Positions 59,643-64,000 of a DNA stretch of 64,000 nucleotides are shown here, piece by piece (the stretch's first letter is position 1; each line of letters begins with the position of its first letter). The position numbers and the translations under genes are program-made. The stretch covers positions 124,001 through 188,000 of the forward strand of contig OY723279.1 in NCBI GenBank assembly GCA_963210315.1, read 5' to 3'. The notes below the pieces were generated by a model. That model worked only from the letters and a program-made list of their open reading frames with translations. It ran no database searches and was not told the origin of the DNA. The stretch comes from Rhynchopus euleeides (Eukaryota > Euglenozoa > Diplonemea > Diplonemida > Diplonemidae).

Positions 59643-60384
59643 TTACAGGGGGGGGTCAAATAAACGTACTTAGTTGAATAGTAGTACTTAGCCGAATAGT
59701 AGTACTTATTTTTTTGGGGCTCTGGGGCACGTTGGGCCGTTGAATAGTAGTACTTACTTTTCACCCTTTTTTTTTGGGAAAATTTTCCGTTTTTTTTGAG
59801 ATTTTCTTTTTGGAGACACACAAATCTGCAAACTTTGGGGCAAGGAATGGGGACAACGGGGTCTATTGGTGCCACTTAGGGGAACCAGGGTGCACGGGGT
59901 CCGTAGAGGGGGGAAGTGACCTACGCTCAAAGATATGTCGTGACGAAGGGAATCGGGGCATCCCCCCTCAGACACATACGGACGGGAAACCAGCGAACCC
60001 GCAAACTCCTGCGGTCCAGAGGCATCAGAACCACTGCTGAAGACCGCAAACCCGGAAACCCGCAAACTCCTGGGGTCCAGAGGCGTCAAAATCACTGCTG
60101 AAGAGCGGCGCGCATTAAACGACTCCTCATCTACGGCGTCCGCAGTCCCTACCACCAACGAGAAGATGTGGACGGATGGCCCCAGACACACCTCACCATA
60201 GATGTAGCCTTCGAGGACCAGCTGAGCCCACCCCCCACCCCCCGCAGCCCCCTTCCCTGACGTTGTTTGACATTCTCTCCTGTTGTGCAGCACTGATCAA
60301 CACACGCCCGCAAACCCGCAATCCAACTGCCCAGATTTCACCATCCACCAACAGAGCCAATAGCTTCGGCTGGTGTCCGACATA
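59643..60384. other. Intergenic, short repeats
   Basis: Contains several copies of gaatagtagtactta (59665-59757), T-runs and a 58-bp imperfect tandem duplication (59998-60105, gcaaactcctg ... accactgctgaag). It is the upstream region of the Ulp1/transposase gene. No TIR for that element was identified. Confidence 0.45.
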
Positions 60385-63300
60385 ATGATGACGTCCGATG
60401 CTTTCATGTGCCTCCTGCTGATGGAATGCCTCCTGTTCAAGATATTCGAGGATGGGCCACCGCCATGCGCTCCCCGGCCTTCCTTCAACCAACTGGCCCG
60501 GGCCAGGGCACGCTGCAATGGCCCGATTTTTTCATGGCCGAAGACACAAGCCAAACCTTCAACCAACCGGTCCGCGCCGAAGACACAAGCCGAACCTTCA
60601 ACCGACTGCTCCACGCCGAAGACGCAAGCCGAACCTTCAACCGACTGCTCCGCGCCGAAGACACAAGCCGAACCTTCAACCGACTGCTCCGCGCCGAAGA
60701 CACAAGCTAAACCTTCAACCGACTGCTCCGCGCCGAAGACACAAGCCGAACCTTCAATCGACTGCTCCACGCTGAAGACACAAGCCAAACCTTCAACCGA
60801 CTGCTCCGCGCCGAAGACACAAGCCGAACCTTCAATCGACTGCTCCACGCTGAAGACACAAGCCAAACCTTCAACCGACTGCTCCGCGCCGAAGACACAA
60901 GCCAAACCCATTCCAGTCCTTCGGGGTGGGTGTGAGGCACAGCCGACGGAAGCGCACGGAGGCGGCCCCAAAAGGGCCGAGTTTTTAAAAGGGCATTCCT
61001 CAAAGAATGTCAAGGTGGGGTACTGGCTGACGACGAGCGACGTGGGGAACCTGCTGGTTCACTACCTGCAGCCCGCTGGTGTAGAAGCAGTGTCCCGTGT
61101 CGCCAACCCCCGGTATGATCCGGTGAAAAACCCGGACGGTACTCGTTTTTTTGAGTACTGCCAGTTCGAGAGCATCACAAAAGGGATGAAGCGCTATCCA
61201 GCTAGTCCCCAGGGTGTGGCGTTCTGGGAGACAAAATCGGAGTGGCAGGGTTGTGTGGTGAACACACACAACAACACAGGCCTCCACTGGGTCTTTTGTG
61301 CTTTCCGGGAGGATGAGTGTATCGTGATTGACGACCACGCGATCATTCACGGTTCTCCACTCGCCAAGAGCCTCGAGCAGAAGTTCAGCACTGTCCGTGT
61401 GGTGTTGAGTGGGATGCAGAAGGACGCGTGGTCGTGTGGGATTCAGGCCGTCCGGCATGCAACACACTTTTTCCCCACACGGATTCATCAGCTGTCTTCA
61501 GCTGCTGATATCGAGCGGGAGGTCCAAGAACGCCAGGCACCCTCCAAAGACGATCTCAAATCTGTGCTCCGTGATCTTCGGGAGCTGTTGGCTGCGGAGA
61601 CCGCGTGCGCGATTGTGGTTTCTGCGAGCAACGACGACGCTGGACCGAACGACGACACTACCTCAGAGAACGATGACGCTGACTCAGAGGGCGGCGCTGG
61701 ATCGAATGGCAGCTCTGAGAGCACCTGCGACGACGACGACGACGACGACATCGAAAAAGTCTCTGTTCTCGAAGAACTCGAAAAGAACGGCTCTGATGAC
61801 GGGAGTGGGGACAGTGGGGAGGGAAGGGAGGAAGGGAACACGGGTGGGGAAGGGAACACGGGTGGGGATACCGAGAGTGCAACGAAGGGGGAGACCCCTT
61901 CCCCGGATATTGTGCTCTCGGTTGAAAACCTAAAGGAGTTTTTGGGGGGGGAAATTAAGCACTGCAGGGCCCCTTCAAAGGTTGGGGATACAACCCGCCG
62001 GGCCTGCTACACGTCCCACTACAAGCAGGCTGTAGCCTCCTTGTTGTGGGCTGGGCTCCCGGTGATGGAGACCATGCGTGCTTACCTTTTTGCTCCTCCT
62101 ACTCCTCCTGGTAACCCTCCTATCCAAGTGAACCGGGACCAGTGTTCGACAACGGCAACTCGTTGGAAGAGAGACTTTCCCAAGGATAAGGCGATGAAGA
62201 GCCTCCCAGCAAATGATGGAAAAACACATGCCAAAAGAAAGGCGGGGGGGGGGAGGTCGTGTTTCTTTCCTGAGGTGGAGGCCCACGTGCTTAAAGAAGT
62301 GGGAGAACGGCGGAAGAACGACTTGCCAACGACGCGCCGCAAAATCAAGGAGCTTGCCATGTCCTTTGTTCCCTTCCCGAAAGGCTTCCAGGCTTCGGTG
62401 GAGTGGATTGACGGTTGGGCCAGGAGAAACAAGTTTCAATTTCGTACTTCGCGCATTGCCAAGCTTTCTCTTGAAAAAGCCCGGGTCCAGTTGCACAGCT
62501 TCTGGTCCACCATCAGACGCCTCTCCATCGGGTCCGAGCTGCTGCACAACCCCTTTGGTACTTTTGACCTGGTTGTGAATGTGGATGAGTCTGCCTTGTA
62601 CAAGAGCTCTACCCGCAGGGACAAACTGTTGTGCTACACCACTGACACCAACATCATGGTCGATACCGATGCTGGCAAAAATAGATTTGCCACGTTGATT
62701 GGTGCTGTCACGTTCAGTGTGAAAGACAGGACCATTCTTGCGACAAAGCAGTCGATCGTTTTTAAAGGTGCGGGCGAGAGGATAAAGAAGGAGGAGCATC
62801 AGATTCACAAAGACTCGGGGGTTAACTGTACTTTCCAGAAAACCGGCTGGGTCAAAGAAGCCGAGTGGCGGTGGTGGATTGACAGCGTCTTGGCCCCCAT
62901 TTGCAAAAACAAAAACGTGCTTGTCATTTATGACTCGGCGACAACACACATTGCACCAAAAAATGTTGCGTACTTGCACAGGAAGACGGGGGCGAAGTCA
63001 GCGGTCATTCCAGGTGGGTTGACAGGAACAGTGCAGTACCTTGATGTGCATGCATTTGCACCATTCAAGGCTGCCTTCCACACTCACCTGGAAGGGCTCA
63101 AGGACAAAGCCCGTCTCGAGATGAAGAAATCAACAGCCGAAGGTTTTCGCCAGGATTGTCGCTTCACAGAGAGGTGGTACCGCGAGGCCATGTGCACCTC
63201 TGTTGGAGCTGTTTGGGGAAAGTCGGTGGAAAGTGTGAGGGGGGAGGTGGTAGCCGAGCGCTTGCGGGATATGGGGTACGTGCTGAAGGTGTCGGGTGAG

Positions 63301-63687
63301 GAGGACGGGTTCGTGAAGAGCTCCCTTTGTCCGGACCTCACCTTCGCACCAAGCACAGAAACATCCCCTGAGGCTGGTGGTGCGGACCTTGAACCTGGGT
63401 TGGACGGGAAGGCAAAAGAGAGCACAGAGAAGCAGTCCACCCAAAAGAAAGTTGTGTCTCAGCCAACCCAACAGTCAAGCATCTTGGCATGGGCGAAGCC
63501 GGTTCGTGTGAACTCTCTCACACAGACACAGCCTTCCCAGTCCTCCCAGTCCTCCCAAAAGAAGCGCGCAGCGTCCCCGACCACCCAGACTCCCAACAAA
63601 CACCGCAGGCTCTGCAAAGGGTGTAGGAAGCCTGGGCACAACATGCAGACTTGCCCCAACAAGCCCAAGAACTTGAAGAAGAAGTAA
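60385..63687 (+). CDS. Ulp1-type protease fused to pogo-like transposase with zinc knuckle
   Basis: Encodes 1100 aa from the first ATG after an in-frame stop at 60361. Residues about 52-175 are 13-aa repeats (KTQAEPSTDCSAP) from a 39-bp minisatellite. Residues about 210-400 match a C48/Ulp1 Cys peptidase: His301 (GLHWVFCAF), Asp316 (CIVIDDH), Cys351 (DAWSCGIQAV). An acidic linker follows, then a CENP-B-like HTH (FQASVEWIDGWARRNKFQFR). A DDE_1/pogo-type core has NVDESALYKS, VLVIYDSATTH and YLDVHAFAPFK, a DDD-like triad. The C-terminus has QSSILAWAKP (degenerate PCNA-box-like) and a CCHC knuckle (CKGCRKPGHNMQTC). The frame is intact, so the transposon may be active. Protease-transposase fusions with C48 are known in other superfamilies; with pogo this seems unusual. 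Confidence 0.85.
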   Translation: MMTSDAFMCLLLMECLLFKIFEDGPPPCAPRPSFNQLARARARCNGPIFSWPKTQAKPSTNRSAPKTQAEPSTDCSTPKTQAEPSTDCSAPKTQAEPSTDCSAPKTQAKPSTDCSAPKTQAEPSIDCSTLKTQAKPSTDCSAPKTQAEPSIDCSTLKTQAKPSTDCSAPKTQAKPIPVLRGGCEAQPTEAHGGGPKRAEFLKGHSSKNVKVGYWLTTSDVGNLLVHYLQPAGVEAVSRVANPRYDPVKNPDGTRFFEYCQFESITKGMKRYPASPQGVAFWETKSEWQGCVVNTHNNTGLHWVFCAFREDECIVIDDHAIIHGSPLAKSLEQKFSTVRVVLSGMQKDAWSCGIQAVRHATHFFPTRIHQLSSAADIEREVQERQAPSKDDLKSVLRDLRELLAAETACAIVVSASNDDAGPNDDTTSENDDADSEGGAGSNGSSESTCDDDDDDDIEKVSVLEELEKNGSDDGSGDSGEGREEGNTGGEGNTGGDTESATKGETPSPDIVLSVENLKEFLGGEIKHCRAPSKVGDTTRRACYTSHYKQAVASLLWAGLPVMETMRAYLFAPPTPPGNPPIQVNRDQCSTTATRWKRDFPKDKAMKSLPANDGKTHAKRKAGGGRSCFFPEVEAHVLKEVGERRKNDLPTTRRKIKELAMSFVPFPKGFQASVEWIDGWARRNKFQFRTSRIAKLSLEKARVQLHSFWSTIRRLSIGSELLHNPFGTFDLVVNVDESALYKSSTRRDKLLCYTTDTNIMVDTDAGKNRFATLIGAVTFSVKDRTILATKQSIVFKGAGERIKKEEHQIHKDSGVNCTFQKTGWVKEAEWRWWIDSVLAPICKNKNVLVIYDSATTHIAPKNVAYLHRKTGAKSAVIPGGLTGTVQYLDVHAFAPFKAAFHTHLEGLKDKARLEMKKSTAEGFRQDCRFTERWYREAMCTSVGAVWGKSVESVRGEVVAERLRDMGYVLKVSGEEDGFVKSSLCPDLTFAPSTETSPEAGGADLEPGLDGKAKESTEKQSTQKKVVSQPTQQSSILAWAKPVRVNSLTQTQPSQSSQSSQKKRAASPTTQTPNKHRRLCKGCRKPGHNMQTCPNKPKNLKKK
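60540..60905 (+). repeat. 39-bp coding minisatellite
   Basis: About nine units of gccgaagacacaagccgaac followed by cttcaaccgactgctccgc. The length is a multiple of three, so the frame of the Ulp1/transposase protein is kept. Units alternate between two variants, suggesting duplication of unit pairs. Confidence 0.85.
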
Positions 63688-64000
63688 GTTGGGGCGTGCT
63701 GGTTGTGGCTTGTCTTTTTCACATCTTTTTTTTAAGCATCAACGCACCAACCAACCACCGACAGTGAAGCTGACAGCTCTGATGAACTGTGTATGCTTTC
63801 ACTAACTCAACAAGAATGTCAACCAGGGGGGGCACCAGAGGGGGGGGGGGGGGGCAATACAAATCAAAACGGTACGAAACCAAATGAGGGGCGAGTGGTA
63901 GGACGAGAACAGAGCGGATACTCGACCGGAAGGCAGAAGAAGTGAGAGACGGACGACAGCAGTGACCAGCGCGCCCCTGGTGGACCAAACAGCCCCGCAG
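63688..64000. other. 3' flank of the Ulp1/transposase gene
   Basis: No gene is seen. It contains a T-run just after the stop, and G-runs at 63823-63855. The downstream end of the transposon probably lies here or beyond the window. Confidence 0.4.

Overview
This window looks like nuclear DNA of a GC-rich protist. There are long intron-free reading frames, secretory signal peptides, WSC-type cysteine domains, WD40 propellers, non-LTR and cut-and-paste transposons, minisatellites and many homopolymer tracts. No ribosomal RNA, tRNA or bacterial-style operon was recognised. Every likely host gene lies on the minus strand, and at least three have a CA/pyrimidine-rich tract ending in CAG just before the start codon. 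A euglenozoan (diplonemid-like) or another intron-poor protist is possible, but the species cannot be fixed from the sequence.

Host genes. Three paralogous membrane proteins (2623-5988, 13365-17048, 53965-57534) share one design: signal peptide, WSC-like domain, second Cys-rich domain, Pro/Thr stalk made of 15-bp repeats, about seven membrane segments and a Ser/Arg-rich tail. The second and third are a recent direct duplication, with 3' flanking DNA, about 40.6 kb apart. A fourth gene (21672-23795) encodes a secreted double WD40 propeller joined by the same Pro/Thr linker.

Mobile DNA fills most of the rest. From left to right: a TTN-target MITE family (459, 9575, 26392); a 1.2-kb TIR element (1180-2357); a hAT element (7915-8595); a hAT transposase remnant (about 25442-25610); a 3-kb array of 41-bp repeats (26961-29960); a broken deubiquitinase ORF joined to a Harbinger-type transposase across a -1 frameshift site (31597-35906); a 2.2-kb element with palindromic TIRs (36055-38209); a CACTA-like element (38417-40617); a complete-looking LINE whose ORF1 and ORF2 each carry an OTU domain (41029-49046) with tandem 5' monomers (49252-51660); a piggyBac-like element (58810-59642); and a Ulp1-protease/pogo-type transposase fusion (60385-63687).

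The most striking pattern is that three unrelated transposon classes here each encode a ubiquitin/SUMO-type deconjugating peptidase fold (USP, two OTUs, Ulp1/C48) next to their mobility enzyme. A second clear result is a pair of dispersed-repeat copies, each of which is the empty insertion site for the transposon in the other. This fixes the ends and target-site duplications of both elements.
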